From assembly GCA_024235895.1 (NCBI GenBank), contig JACKLM010000003.1, forward strand, positions 248,001-312,000: a stretch of 64,000 nucleotides of DNA, written 5' to 3'. The notes beneath the pieces are model-generated. The model saw only the letters and a program-made list of their open reading frames with translations. It made no database searches and had not been told where the DNA came from. Positions 1-8,094 of this stretch are shown piece by piece (position 1 is the first letter of the stretch; the number at the start of each line of letters is the position of its first letter). Made by a program: the position numbers and the translations under genes. Source of the stretch: Burkholderiaceae bacterium (GTDB taxonomy: Bacteria; Pseudomonadota; Gammaproteobacteria; Burkholderiales; Burkholderiaceae_C).

Positions 1-1467
1 CGAGTGCGTGTAGTCGGCGAACAGCACCAGCGCCGCCAGCCCGGCCGAGCCGATCGCGTAGCCCTTGGTCACCGCCTTGGTCGTGTTGCCGACCGCATCC
101 AGGGGGTCGGTGATGTCGCGCACCGCAGGCGGCAGCTCGGCCATCTCGGCGATGCCGCCGGCGTTGTCGGTGATCGGGCCGTAGGCGTCCAGCGCGACGA
201 CGATGCCGGCCATGCTGAGCATGGAGGTCGCGGCGATCGCGATCCCGTACAGCCCGGCGAGCATGTAGGCCACCAGGATCGACACGCAGACGAAGAGCAC
301 CGGCCAGGCGGTGGACTTCATGCTGATGCCGATGCCGGCGATGATGTTGGTGGCGTGGCCGGTCGTGCTGGCCTGCGCGACGTGCTGCACCGGCTTGTAC
401 TGCGTGCCGGTGTAGTACTCGGTGATCCACACCAGCGCCGCCGTCAGCGCCAGGCCGACCACCGCCGACAGCCACAGCGCCATCGCGCCGACCGGGCCCT
501 TGCCGCTGACCTCGACCGCCTCGGGGAACAGCATCGTCGTGACCGGGTAGAACGCGGCCACCGACAGCACGCCGGCGATCGCCAGGCCCTTGTACAGCGC
601 CGGCATCACGTTCTTCATGCCGGGGCTGGCCTTGACGAAGGTGGCGCCGACGATCGACGCGATGATCGACACGCCGCCCAGCAGCAGCGGGTAGACCACC
701 GCCGCGCCGCCCGCCTTGACCATCAGCGCGCCCAGCGCCATGGTGGCGATCAGCGTCACCGCGTAGGTCTCGAACAGGTCGGCCGCCATGCCGGCGCAGT
801 CGCCGACGTTGTCGCCGACGTTGTCGGCGATCACCGCCGGGTTGCGCGGGTCGTCCTCCGGGATGCCGGCCTCGACCTTGCCGACCAGGTCGGCGCCGAC
901 GTCGGCGCCCTTGGTGAAGATGCCACCGCCGAGACGCGCGAAGATCGAGATCAGGCTGGAGCCGAAGGCCAGGCCGAGCAGCGGCTTGAGTGTCGCCGAG
1001 TCGGGTGTGGCCAGCCCGCCGATGGCGAGGAAGAAGCCGCCGACGCCGAGCAGGCCCAGGCCGACCACCAGCATGCCGGTGATCGCGCCGCCCTTGAACG
1101 CGATGTCCAGCGCCGGGCCGATGCCCTGGGTCGCCGCCTGCGCGGTGCGCACGTTGGCACGCACCGAGACGTTCATGCCGATGAAGCCGCAGGCGCCCGA
1201 CAGCACGGCGCCGACGACGAATCCGGCGGCGGTCGACATGCCGAGGAAGACGGCGATCAGCACCGCCAGCACGACGCCGACGATCGCGATCGTCTTGTAC
1301 TGCCGCGCCAGGTAGGCTGCCGCGCCCTGCTGCACGGCGCCGGCGATCTCCTGCATGCGGGCGTTGCCGGGGTCCTTGCCCAGGATCCAGCTGCGCTGGA
1401 CGAATCCGTAGATCACGGCCAGCAGGCCGCAGGCCAGCGCTGCGTACAGCGCCATCGGGGTCGACAT
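1..1467 (-). CDS. hppA: Membrane-bound proton-pumping pyrophosphatase, K+-independent type (3' end cut by window)
   Basis: Hydrolyses cytoplasmic pyrophosphate and uses the energy to pump protons across the inner membrane. The 489 visible codons show many hydrophobic helices and the family signatures: a GGGIFTKGADVGADLVGK segment, an acidic EDDPRNPA-DNVGDNVGD stretch, and GNTTKAVTKG. Potassium-dependent members have Ala where the Lys of GNTTK stands, so this Lys (with the following Thr) predicts a K+-independent enzyme; that is family knowledge applied to a visible residue. The ATG at 1467 is chosen because AGGAGAG lies just upstream. It is divergent from the soluble pyrophosphatase gene. The C-terminus is outside the window. 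Confidence 0.96.
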   Translation of the reverse strand, partial: MSTPMALYAALACGLLAVIYGFVQRSWILGKDPGNARMQEIAGAVQQGAAAYLARQYKTIAIVGVVLAVLIAVFLGMSTAAGFVVGAVLSGACGFIGMNVSVRANVRTAQAATQGIGPALDIAFKGGAITGMLVVGLGLLGVGGFFLAIGGLATPDSATLKPLLGLAFGSSLISIFARLGGGIFTKGADVGADLVGKVEAGIPEDDPRNPAVIADNVGDNVGDCAGMAADLFETYAVTLIATMALGALMVKAGGAAVVYPLLLGGVSIIASIVGATFVKASPGMKNVMPALYKGLAIAGVLSVAAFYPVTTMLFPEAVEVSGKGPVGAMALWLSAVVGLALTAALVWITEYYTGTQYKPVQHVAQASTTGHATNIIAGIGISMKSTAWPVLFVCVSILVAYMLAGLYGIAIAATSMLSMAGIVVALDAYGPITDNAGGIAEMAELPPAVRDITDPLDAVGNTTKAVTKGYAIGSAGLAALVLFADYTHS

Positions 1468-1743
1468 GGTGGACCTCTCCTTCTTCGGGGACGGTTGGGT
1501 GCGAAAAACGGGAGCGAATGTAACCGGGCTTCCTGACGCGAAGCCGAAAGGCCCCGGCGCCAGGGCCCTGTGTCGCACGCCGGGCAGGCTACGCCCCGGG
1601 TGGCCGGCGGGGGCGGATTCTCGCTGCTGGCGTGGGCTCGTCCGAGGCCGGCCCTGCCGGGGCTCGCGTCAGGGCAGCGACAGCGCCGGCTCCGTAGAAT
1701 CGACGCGCCGCGCGCGAGCCTTCGGCGTCCGGGAGAGTCCCCC
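1468..1743. promoter_or_regulatory. Divergent hppA / ppa promoter region
   Basis: This 276-base gap must hold the start signals of both pyrophosphatase genes. On the plus strand a TAGAAT (1695-1700), five of six matches to a -10 box, precedes ppa by about 45 bases, but I see no convincing -35. An imperfect GC-rich palindrome (about 1551-1571) lies mid-gap and could be an operator or just GC-rich chance. No coding sequence is supported here. Confidence 0.35.
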
Positions 1744-2283
1744 ATGAGCCTGCACAACGTCAAGCCTGGCGCCAAGGCGCCCGACGAGTTCAACGTCATC
1801 ATCGAGATCCCGATGAACGGCGACCCGATCAAGTACGAGGTCGACCACGAGTCCGGGGCGATGTTCGTCGACCGCTTCATGTCGACCTCGATGCACTACC
1901 CGTGCAACTACGGCTACATCCCGGATACGCTGGCCGACGACGGCGACCCGGTCGACGTGCTCGTGGTCACGCCGGTGCCCCTGCTGTCCGGGGTCGTCGT
2001 CACCTGCCGCCCCCTGGGCGTGCTGAAGATGGACGACGAGGCCGGCGGCGACAACAAGCTGCTCGCGGTGCCGGTGGACCGCATCCTGTCGATCTACACC
2101 CAGTGGCGCCGGCCCGAGGACCTCAACCCGATGCGGCTGAAGACCATCCAGCACTTCTTCGAGCACTACAAGGACCTCGAGCCGGGCAAGTGGGTCAAGG
2201 TGCTGGGCTGGGAGGGCCCTGAGGCGGCCAGGGACGAGGTCTCGCAGGGCATCGCCAACTGGCGCGCGACGCACCCGGCCTGA
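1744..2283 (+). CDS. ppa: Soluble family I inorganic pyrophosphatase
   Basis: Cytoplasmic Mg2+-dependent hydrolysis of pyrophosphate to two phosphates, which pulls biosynthetic reactions forward. The 179-residue protein matches the usual bacterial family I length and carries the DGDPVDVLV signature with its metal-binding aspartates, plus a conserved KYE segment near the N-terminus. The ATG at 1744 begins MSLHNVKPG. A longer in-frame opening upstream looks like noncoding sequence and is rejected. It is unusual and interesting that the ion-pumping pyrophosphatase gene is its divergent neighbour. Confidence 0.97.
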   Translation: MSLHNVKPGAKAPDEFNVIIEIPMNGDPIKYEVDHESGAMFVDRFMSTSMHYPCNYGYIPDTLADDGDPVDVLVVTPVPLLSGVVVTCRPLGVLKMDDEAGGDNKLLAVPVDRILSIYTQWRRPEDLNPMRLKTIQHFFEHYKDLEPGKWVKVLGWEGPEAARDEVSQGIANWRATHPA

Positions 2284-2308
2284 GCGGCGGCGTGCGGCTG
2301 GCGCGCGG

Positions 2309-3538
2309 CTAAGCGCATCCGCGCGGGGATCCGGGGTCGCCCGCGGGCGCGGCGGCGACGAAGGGCGTGTGCTCGCGCAGCTCGTCGAGGTAGTCCGCGA
2401 TCCCCGCGCCCTCGCGCGCGAGGTAGTCCGCCACCGCGCCGGCGAAGCGCGCGTCGCGCAGCCAGTGCGCCGAGTGCGTTCGCACCGGCAGCAGCCCGCG
2501 CGCCATCTTGTGCTCGCCCTGTGCGCCGCCCTCGAAGCGCTCGATGCCGTGCGCCAGGCACCAGGCCAGCGGCTGGTGGTAGCAGGCCTCGAAGTGCAGG
2601 CAGGGGACGAACCGCGTCGCCCCCCAGTAGCGGCCCCAGGCGGCGCGCCGCGCGCGATCGACCGCGATCAGCGATGCCGCGATCCGCTCGCCACGCTGCC
2701 AGGCGACGAACATCACCCAGTGCGACGCCAGGCTGCGGCCGGCCTGCGCGAAGAACTCGCGCGTCAGGTAGGGGGTCGAGCGGTGCGCCGCGTAGGTCAG
2801 CCGGTAGCAGCGGTGAAAGAAGTCCCAGGACGCGTCGTCGATCGCGTCGCCCTCGAGGACCTCGAAGCCGACCCCGGCGTCGGCCACCCGGCGGCGCTCC
2901 TGGCGGATCTTCTTGCGCTTGTCGCGTGCCATGCGTGCCAGCAGCGCGTCGAAGTCCGCCGCCGGCGCGCCCGCATCCTGCGTCCAGTGGAACTGCACGC
3001 CCTCGCGCAGCAGCCAGCCCTGGGCCGCGCAGGCGCGGCGGTCGGTCTCGTCGGCGAACAGCAGGTGCACCGACGACAGCGCGGCGTCGTCGGCGAGCGC
3101 GCGCAAGGCGCCCAGCAGCGCGGTCCGCGCGGCCTCGTCGGTGGCCAGCAGCCGCGTGCCCGCCACCGGGGTGAACGGCACCGCGACCAGCAGCTTGGGG
3201 TAGTAGGCCAGCCCGTGGCGGCGGTAGGCGTCGGCCCAGGCCCAGTCGAAGACGTACTCGCCCCAGGAGTGGTGCTTCAGGTAGGCCGGGCAGGCCGCGG
3301 CCAGCGCGCCGTCGCGTGCCAGCACGACGAAGCGCGGCGCCCAGCCGCTGTCGGGCACGGCGCTGCCGCTGGCGTGCAGTGCCGCGAGGTATTCGTGGCG
3401 CATGAACGGGGTCGGCGCGCTCTGGCGCGCGAGCAGGTCGTTCCACGCCGCGGCGTCGATCGTGCGCGGGTCGTCGTGGAGGCGGATGAGATAATCTTCA
3501 GCTGCGATGTGAACCTCCCTCGAGTCCGTGCAGACCAA
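2309..3538 (-). CDS. COG3146 / DUF482 family protein (GNAT-like acyltransferase fold)
   Basis: About 400 residues of the COG3146 'peptidogalycan biosynthesis' family, which has a GNAT-like fold related to FemX/FemAB enzymes; the true substrate is not established. Recognisable family blocks are PFMRHEYLAAL near the N-terminus, a YGEYVFDW-like block (WGEYVFDWAWAD), a basic RDKRKKIRQERRR segment and FEGGAQGEHKMARGL near the C-terminus. The start is unresolved. No ATG lies in a sensible place; TTG at 3538 is used here. A strong AGGAGG-like site (3514-3520) is followed five bases later by ATC at 3508, which would be a rare start. The 5' end overlaps the divergent nadE start. Confidence 0.8.
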   Translation of the reverse strand: MVCTDSREVHIAAEDYLIRLHDDPRTIDAAAWNDLLARQSAPTPFMRHEYLAALHASGSAVPDSGWAPRFVVLARDGALAAACPAYLKHHSWGEYVFDWAWADAYRRHGLAYYPKLLVAVPFTPVAGTRLLATDEAARTALLGALRALADDAALSSVHLLFADETDRRACAAQGWLLREGVQFHWTQDAGAPAADFDALLARMARDKRKKIRQERRRVADAGVGFEVLEGDAIDDASWDFFHRCYRLTYAAHRSTPYLTREFFAQAGRSLASHWVMFVAWQRGERIAASLIAVDRARRAAWGRYWGATRFVPCLHFEACYHQPLAWCLAHGIERFEGGAQGEHKMARGLLPVRTHSAHWLRDARFAGAVADYLAREGAGIADYLDELREHTPFVAAAPAGDPGSPRGCA

Positions 3539-5225
3539 GCTGAAAGTGGCGCTGGCGCAGATCAACGCCACCGTCGGGGACCTTGACGGCAACGCACGGC
3601 GCATCGCCGACGCGGCGCGCCGCGCGCATGCGGACGGTGTGCGGGTCGTCGTCGCCCCCGAGCTGGCGCTGTCGGGCTATCCGCCCGAGGACTTGTTGCT
3701 GCGCCCGGCCTTCGTGCGGGCCGGCGCCGGCGCTCTGCAGGGCCTGGCGGCCGCGCTGGCGGATTGCGAGGGGCTGCATGTCGTCGTCGGGCATCCGCAT
3801 CCCTGGGGCGAGGGCGGCGATATTAGGTCCAAGTCGCACGCGGTGCCGCGGCGTTTCAACGCCGCCTCGGTGCTCGCAGGGGGACGCGTGCAGGCGAGCT
3901 ACTTCAAGCGCGAGCTGCCGAACTACCAAGTGTTCGACGAGCGCCGCTATTTCGCCAGCGGCCGCGACGCCGGCCACGGTGCGGTCGTGTTCGACGTCGG
4001 CGGGCTGCGGCTGGGCCTGCTGATCTGCGAGGACGCCTGGGTCGACGAGCCCGCCGAGCGCGCGCGCGACGCCGGCGCGCAGGTCCTGTGCGTGCTCAAC
4101 GCGTCGCCGTTCCACATCGACAAGGCCGGCGAGCGCGAGCAGCGCATGGCCGAGCGTGCGCGCCGGGCGGGGCTGCCGCTGCTGTACGCGCACCTGGTCG
4201 GCGGGCAGGACGAGGTGGTCTTCGACGGCGCCTCGTTCGCCGTCGACGCCGGCGGGCGCGTCGGCGCGCGCGCGCCGAGCTTCGAGGAGCACCTGCTGGT
4301 GTGCGAGGTCGACGACGCCGGCGGCGTGAGCGGCCCGGTGCACCCGCTGCCCGCACCCGAGCCTCAGGCCTGGGCGGCACTCGTCACCGGCGTGCGCGAC
4401 TACCTGGGCAAGAACGGGTTTCCGGGCGCGATCGTCGGCCTGTCGGGTGGGGTCGACTCGGCGCTGGTGCTGGCGGTCGCGGTCGACGCGCTGGGCGCCG
4501 ACCGCGTTCGCGCGGTCATGATGCCCTCGCCCTACACGGCCGAGATCTCGTGGCGGGACGCGAGCGAGATGGCCGCGCGGCTGGGCGTGCGCTACGACGA
4601 GATCCCGATCGCGCCGATGTTCGACGCCTTCCGCGACGCGCTGGCGCCGCAGTTCGAGGGCTTGCCGCAGGATACGACCGAGGAGAACCTGCAGGCGCGC
4701 ATCCGCGGCATGCTGCTGATGGCGCTGTCGAACAAGACCGGCGCGATCGTGCTGACGACCGGCAACAAGAGCGAGCTGGCGACCGGCTACTGCACGCTGT
4801 ACGGCGACATGGCCGGCGGCTTCGCGGTCATCAAAGACGTGGTGAAGACGCGCGTCTACGCGCTGTGCCATTGGAAGAATGCGCAGCCGACGCGGCGCGC
4901 CGACGGCAGCGTCGGCCCGGTCATCCCCGAGCGCATCCTGACCCGAGCGCCGAGCGCCGAGCTCAAGCCGGGGCAGGTCGACCAGGACAGCCTGCCGCCG
5001 TACGACGTGCTCGACGCCATCCTGCAGCGCTACATGGAGGACGACCAGACGGTCGACGAGATCGTCGCCGCCGGCTTCGAGCGCGCCACGGTCGAGCGCA
5101 TCGCGCGCATGATCATGCGCAACGAGTACAAGCGCCGCCAGGCGCCGGTGGGCATCCGCATCACGCACCGTGGCTTCGGCCGCGACTGGCGCTACCCGAT
5201 CACGTCGAGGTTTCGCGATTGGTGA
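3528..5225 (+). CDS. nadE: Glutamine-dependent NAD+ synthetase
   Basis: Converts nicotinic acid adenine dinucleotide to NAD+ with ATP, using ammonia released from glutamine. The 565-residue protein has an N-terminal nitrilase-type glutaminase domain with the Glu45-Lys127-Cys167 triad (PELALSGYPPEDLL, KRELPNYQ, LICEDAW). It is followed by an NAD synthase domain whose PP-loop is SGGVDS at 306-311. GTG at 3528 is used; the protein then starts MQTKLKVALAQ, in line with the family. It is followed at 42 bases by the PII gene. In Azospirillum PII has been shown to control this class of NadE, so the pairing is probably functional. Confidence 0.96.
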   Translation: MQTKLKVALAQINATVGDLDGNARRIADAARRAHADGVRVVVAPELALSGYPPEDLLLRPAFVRAGAGALQGLAAALADCEGLHVVVGHPHPWGEGGDIRSKSHAVPRRFNAASVLAGGRVQASYFKRELPNYQVFDERRYFASGRDAGHGAVVFDVGGLRLGLLICEDAWVDEPAERARDAGAQVLCVLNASPFHIDKAGEREQRMAERARRAGLPLLYAHLVGGQDEVVFDGASFAVDAGGRVGARAPSFEEHLLVCEVDDAGGVSGPVHPLPAPEPQAWAALVTGVRDYLGKNGFPGAIVGLSGGVDSALVLAVAVDALGADRVRAVMMPSPYTAEISWRDASEMAARLGVRYDEIPIAPMFDAFRDALAPQFEGLPQDTTEENLQARIRGMLLMALSNKTGAIVLTTGNKSELATGYCTLYGDMAGGFAVIKDVVKTRVYALCHWKNAQPTRRADGSVGPVIPERILTRAPSAELKPGQVDQDSLPPYDVLDAILQRYMEDDQTVDEIVAAGFERATVERIARMIMRNEYKRRQAPVGIRITHRGFGRDWRYPITSRFRDW

Positions 5226-5267
5226 TCCAATCGGAGCCCTTCCCCGCAAGCATCCCGGAGCATGTCC

Positions 5268-5606
5268 ATGAAGCAGGTCACCGCCATCATCAAGCCGTTC
5301 AAGCTCGACGAGGTGCGCGAGGCGCTGGGCGAGATCGGCGTGTCCGGCCTGACCGTCACCGAGGTCAAGGGTTTCGGCCGCCAGAAGGGCCACACCGAGC
5401 TGTACCGCGGCGCCGAGTACGTGGTCGACTTCCTGCCCAAGGTGAAGGTCGAGATCGTCGTCAAGGACGACGACGTCGAGCGCTGCATCGAGTGCATCGT
5501 GCGCGCGGCGAAGACCGGCAAGATCGGCGACGGCAAGATCTTCGTCACCCCGGTCGAGCAGGTCATCCGCATCCGCACCGGCGAGCTCGACGAATCGGCG
5601 ATCTGA
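5268..5606 (+). CDS. glnB: Nitrogen regulatory protein PII
   Basis: Trimeric sensor of 2-oxoglutarate, ATP/ADP and glutamine status. It steers glutamine synthetase adenylylation, NtrB and other targets. The 112-residue length is exact for the family. The uridylylation target Tyr51 sits in GHTELYRGAEYVVDF on the T-loop. An ATG six bases earlier (5262) is also in frame, but GGAG at 5257-5260 fits the ATG at 5268 better, and only that start gives the canonical MKQVTAIIKPFK. Linkage to nadE rather than amtB suggests GlnB, though GlnK cannot be excluded by sequence alone. Confidence 0.95.
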   Translation: MKQVTAIIKPFKLDEVREALGEIGVSGLTVTEVKGFGRQKGHTELYRGAEYVVDFLPKVKVEIVVKDDDVERCIECIVRAAKTGKIGDGKIFVTPVEQVIRIRTGELDESAI

Positions 5607-5610
5607 TCGC

Positions 5611-5634
5611 CGGCCCGATCGCCTTCCCGGGCCG
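5611..5634. terminator. Hairpin between convergent glnB and the LOG gene
   Basis: A perfect 7-bp stem (5611-5617 with 5628-5634) and a 10-base loop lie in the 37-base gap between two converging genes. There is no T-tract, so it may act as a weak bidirectional terminator or only as an mRNA 3' end stabiliser. Confidence 0.4.
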
Positions 5635-5643
5635 CGGGCGCGG

Positions 5644-6267
5644 TCAGATGCGCGAGTAGTCGTCCGGCTCGACCGCGCGCCGCGCTGCCTGCCTGAGCCG
5701 AGCCAGCAGCCGCGCGGGATCGTCGTCGACGATCGGCACCGAGCGCTGCTCGGCCTCCAGGAATCCCTGCTCGACGCAGCGGTCGACGAATCGCAGCAGC
5801 GGCTCGAAGTAGCCGCCGACGTCGAGCACGCCGATCGGCTTGTCGTGGTAGCCGATCTGGCGCCAGGTCCAGGCCTCGAACAGCTCCTCGAGCGTGCCGA
5901 TGCCGCCCGGCAGCGCGACGAAGGCATCGGCGCGCTCGGCCATCATCTGCTTGCGCAGGTGCATCGTCGGCACCACGTGCAGCTCGCTCAGGCCGGCGTG
6001 GCCGACCTCGCGCTGCATCAGCGCCTCGGGGATGACGCCGACGACGCGGCCGCCGGCGGCCAGCGTCGCATCGGCGGCGATGCCCATCAGCCCGACACGC
6101 CCGCCGCCGTAGACGAGCTGGCCGCCGGCCGCACCCAGCAGCGTCCCGAGCCGGCGTGCGGCCTCGGTAAAGGCCGGCTGCGTGCCGGTGCGCGATCCGC
6201 AGTAGACGCACAGGCTGAAACCTTGGTCGGCAGGGCGGGAAGGGTCGGTGTCGGCGGCGTCGATCAT
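5644..6267 (-). CDS. TIGR00730 / LOG family Rossmann protein, probable nucleoside 5'-monophosphate phosphoribohydrolase
   Basis: The LOG family cleaves the N-glycosidic bond of (cytokinin) nucleoside 5'-monophosphates, releasing base and ribose 5-phosphate. In bacteria without cytokinin pathways the substrate is probably AMP or another nucleotide. The 207-residue protein has the Rossmann start VYCGSRTG, a glycine-rich VYGGGRVGLMG and the catalytic signature PGGIGTLEELFEAWTW. The ATG at 6267 gives a short non-conserved lead of about 18 residues. It converges on glnB. Confidence 0.88.
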   Translation of the reverse strand: MIDAADTDPSRPADQGFSLCVYCGSRTGTQPAFTEAARRLGTLLGAAGGQLVYGGGRVGLMGIAADATLAAGGRVVGVIPEALMQREVGHAGLSELHVVPTMHLRKQMMAERADAFVALPGGIGTLEELFEAWTWRQIGYHDKPIGVLDVGGYFEPLLRFVDRCVEQGFLEAEQRSVPIVDDDPARLLARLRQAARRAVEPDDYSRI

Positions 6268-6310
6268 GGCCGCGATTGTCGCCGGCCGCGGGCCATCGTC
6301 CCTGCCGGAT

Positions 6311-6859
6311 TCAGGCCCGGCCCCTGGGCGGGGGCTTCGACGCGACGATCCGCGTGCCGCACAGCAGGTCGTGCAGGAACTGGCGCGACGGATGCAGCCG
6401 CGCCAGCAGCGCGACGACGGCGATGTTGGCCGCCAGCGCCGCCGACACCGGCGCGCTGCCGTGCAGCCCGGCGAGCCCGACTCCCGCCAGCGCCGGCAGG
6501 ATCCAGATCCACGCCGCCAGGTAGCGCGCGATCGCCCGCCCGGCGCCCGGCGAGGAGCCGTCCGCCGCGACCAGCCGCAGCTGCCAAGTCTTCATCGCCA
6601 GCGTCTGCCCGCCATGCATCCAGAACCAGACGAAGTACAGGCCGATGACGACGAACAGCGTCAGCTGCAGCCCGGCCGCCCCCTGCAGCGCGTGGCGCTG
6701 GCCGGTCAGCACCCCGTAGACCAGGCCCGCCGCGACGACGACGCCGAACAGCAGCACGCTCTCGTAGACCATCGCCGCCAGACGGCGCCGCACCGACGGC
6801 GGTGCCTGCGTGGCCGGCCCCGGGGTCACCGGTGCCGCGGTGGAGCCGGCTGGGCGCAT
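6311..6859 (-). CDS. RDD family membrane protein
   Basis: A 182-residue integral membrane protein with an N-terminal cytoplasmic stretch, then helices around 35-55 and 70-90, and the RDD-type pattern of a charged turn and paired helices (LVAADGSSPGAGRAIARYL). RDD proteins are proposed transporters or ion exchangers; a precise function is not assigned. The ATG at 6859 begins MRPAGSTAAP, 17 bases after the stop of the upstream DUF3106 gene. It is the last gene of the sigma-factor operon. Confidence 0.85.
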   Translation of the reverse strand: MRPAGSTAAPVTPGPATQAPPSVRRRLAAMVYESVLLFGVVVAAGLVYGVLTGQRHALQGAAGLQLTLFVVIGLYFVWFWMHGGQTLAMKTWQLRLVAADGSSPGAGRAIARYLAAWIWILPALAGVGLAGLHGSAPVSAALAANIAVVALLARLHPSRQFLHDLLCGTRIVASKPPPRGRA

Positions 6860-6876
6860 CCCGCCGTCACGCTCGA

Positions 6877-7638
6877 TCAGCGAACCGGCGCCTTGGGCCG
6901 GCGCGGCGCGGCCGGGGCGGCCGCCGGCGGCGCCGGCTGCGCGGCCGGCGGGGCGAGCACGGCCGCACCCTGCGGGCCGCGCCGCGGCAGCATCGTCGCC
7001 GGATCGACGAAGGCCTCGCCGGCGACGACCTTGGGCAGGCCGTGCTGATGGTGCGCGGGCGGCGCGGGTGCGCGCGTCAGCGGCTTGGTCGTCGCGCCGC
7101 GCGGTGCCCGCACCGCGGTCGGACCGGCCGCCTGGCGCGGCGGCCGTGCAGACGGGCCGACCTCGACCAGATTGCGCTTGGCGCCATCGTCGCGTGCGGC
7201 CGCGCCACCGCCCTCGGGCTGCTCGAAGCGCCAGCGTTCGGCCAGCACCGAGCGCGCCTGCGGGTGCAGGCTCTGGTAGTCCTGCCAGCGCTGGCGCCGC
7301 TCCTCGGCCGACCAGCGCTGCGCCTGCTGGAACTGCAGCCGCGCCTGTCCGCGCTGGTCCGGTGTCATCGCGGCCCAGTCGCGCATGCGCTGCTGCAGCC
7401 TGGCCTGCTCGTCGGCGCTGCGCTGCGGCATGCGTGCGGCCAGCGCGCGCCACTCGGCGCGCTCGTCGGCGGGCAGGCGCGGCCACAAACCTGCCAGCGG
7501 CGCCAGGGCGCTGCGCTCGGCCGGGGCGAGGTCGGCCCAGTCGGGCTCGGCGGCACCTGCGGCCGTGCCCACGAGCGCGATCGCGATCGCGGCCAGCACG
7601 CGCTGCCACGAGGACGTCGATCTCGCGGCCCGCGGCAT
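6877..7638 (-). CDS. DUF3106 domain-containing secreted protein
   Basis: A 253-residue protein with a signal peptide (basic MPRAARSTSSWQR, then a hydrophobic run ending around AAGAAEP). An Arg/Gln/Trp-rich DUF3106 region follows (about 25-125: repeated LPADERAEWR, MTPDQRGQARLQFQ, WSAEERRQRWQDYQ), then a Pro/Ala-rich low-complexity tail. The repeats resemble the helical LTxxQR motifs of periplasmic CpxP/RcnB/Spy-type sensors or chaperones, which is an inference. ATG at 7638 shares one base with the TGA of DUF3619, so the two are probably translationally coupled; a GTG immediately before is possible. Confidence 0.8.
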   Translation of the reverse strand: MPRAARSTSSWQRVLAAIAIALVGTAAGAAEPDWADLAPAERSALAPLAGLWPRLPADERAEWRALAARMPQRSADEQARLQQRMRDWAAMTPDQRGQARLQFQQAQRWSAEERRQRWQDYQSLHPQARSVLAERWRFEQPEGGGAAARDDGAKRNLVEVGPSARPPRQAAGPTAVRAPRGATTKPLTRAPAPPAHHQHGLPKVVAGEAFVDPATMLPRRGPQGAAVLAPPAAQPAPPAAAPAAPRRPKAPVR

Positions 7639-8063
7639 CACGGCTGGTGAAGCTTCAGGAATTCGACGAACCCCGGGTCGGCGTAGGCCTGGGGCGGCAG
7701 CTCGTCGGCCAGCAGCGCGACGTCGACCGTCGACGCGACGTCGACCTGCTCGCGCAGCTCGTGGCCGGACAGCAGCCAGGCCCCGGCCAGCAGCACCGCC
7801 GCCGGGACCGCGGCACCGACGCCCGTCAGCCAGCGCTGCAGCGCGGCGCCGGCGACCCAGGCCAGACCGCGGGGCGGGCGTGACACCGTCGACGGCTGCG
7901 CGGCCCGTCGGTCCCGGTCCCGCGCGGCCTGCAGCGCCTGTTCGCGCGCGACGCGCAGCCTGGCCTCGGCGCCGGGCGGCAGCTCGGCGGCGGCCTGCGT
8001 CAGCGCCGCGACCAGGTGCGCGGCGACGCGGGCTTCGAGGAGGTCGGCGTCCGGGCGGGTCAT
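7638..8063 (-). CDS. DUF3619 family protein, single membrane helix
   Basis: A 141-residue protein: an acidic/Ala-rich cytoplasmic helix region (about 5-65, including ARVAAHLVAALTQAAAELP) and one transmembrane segment near 85-105 (GAAVPAAVLLAGAWLLSG), then a short extracytoplasmic tail (about 105-141). This topology, directly after a sigma-factor gene, is the layout of a membrane anti-sigma factor; I saw no ZAS zinc motif, so the role is inference. ATG at 8063 is preferred over TTG at 8072. Its stop overlaps the DUF3106 start. Confidence 0.78.
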   Translation of the reverse strand: MTRPDADLLEARVAAHLVAALTQAAAELPPGAEARLRVAREQALQAARDRDRRAAQPSTVSRPPRGLAWVAGAALQRWLTGVGAAVPAAVLLAGAWLLSGHELREQVDVASTVDVALLADELPPQAYADPGFVEFLKLHQP

Positions 8064-8094
8064 CGGGGGCAATGGTACGGGTCGAACAGGGTCT

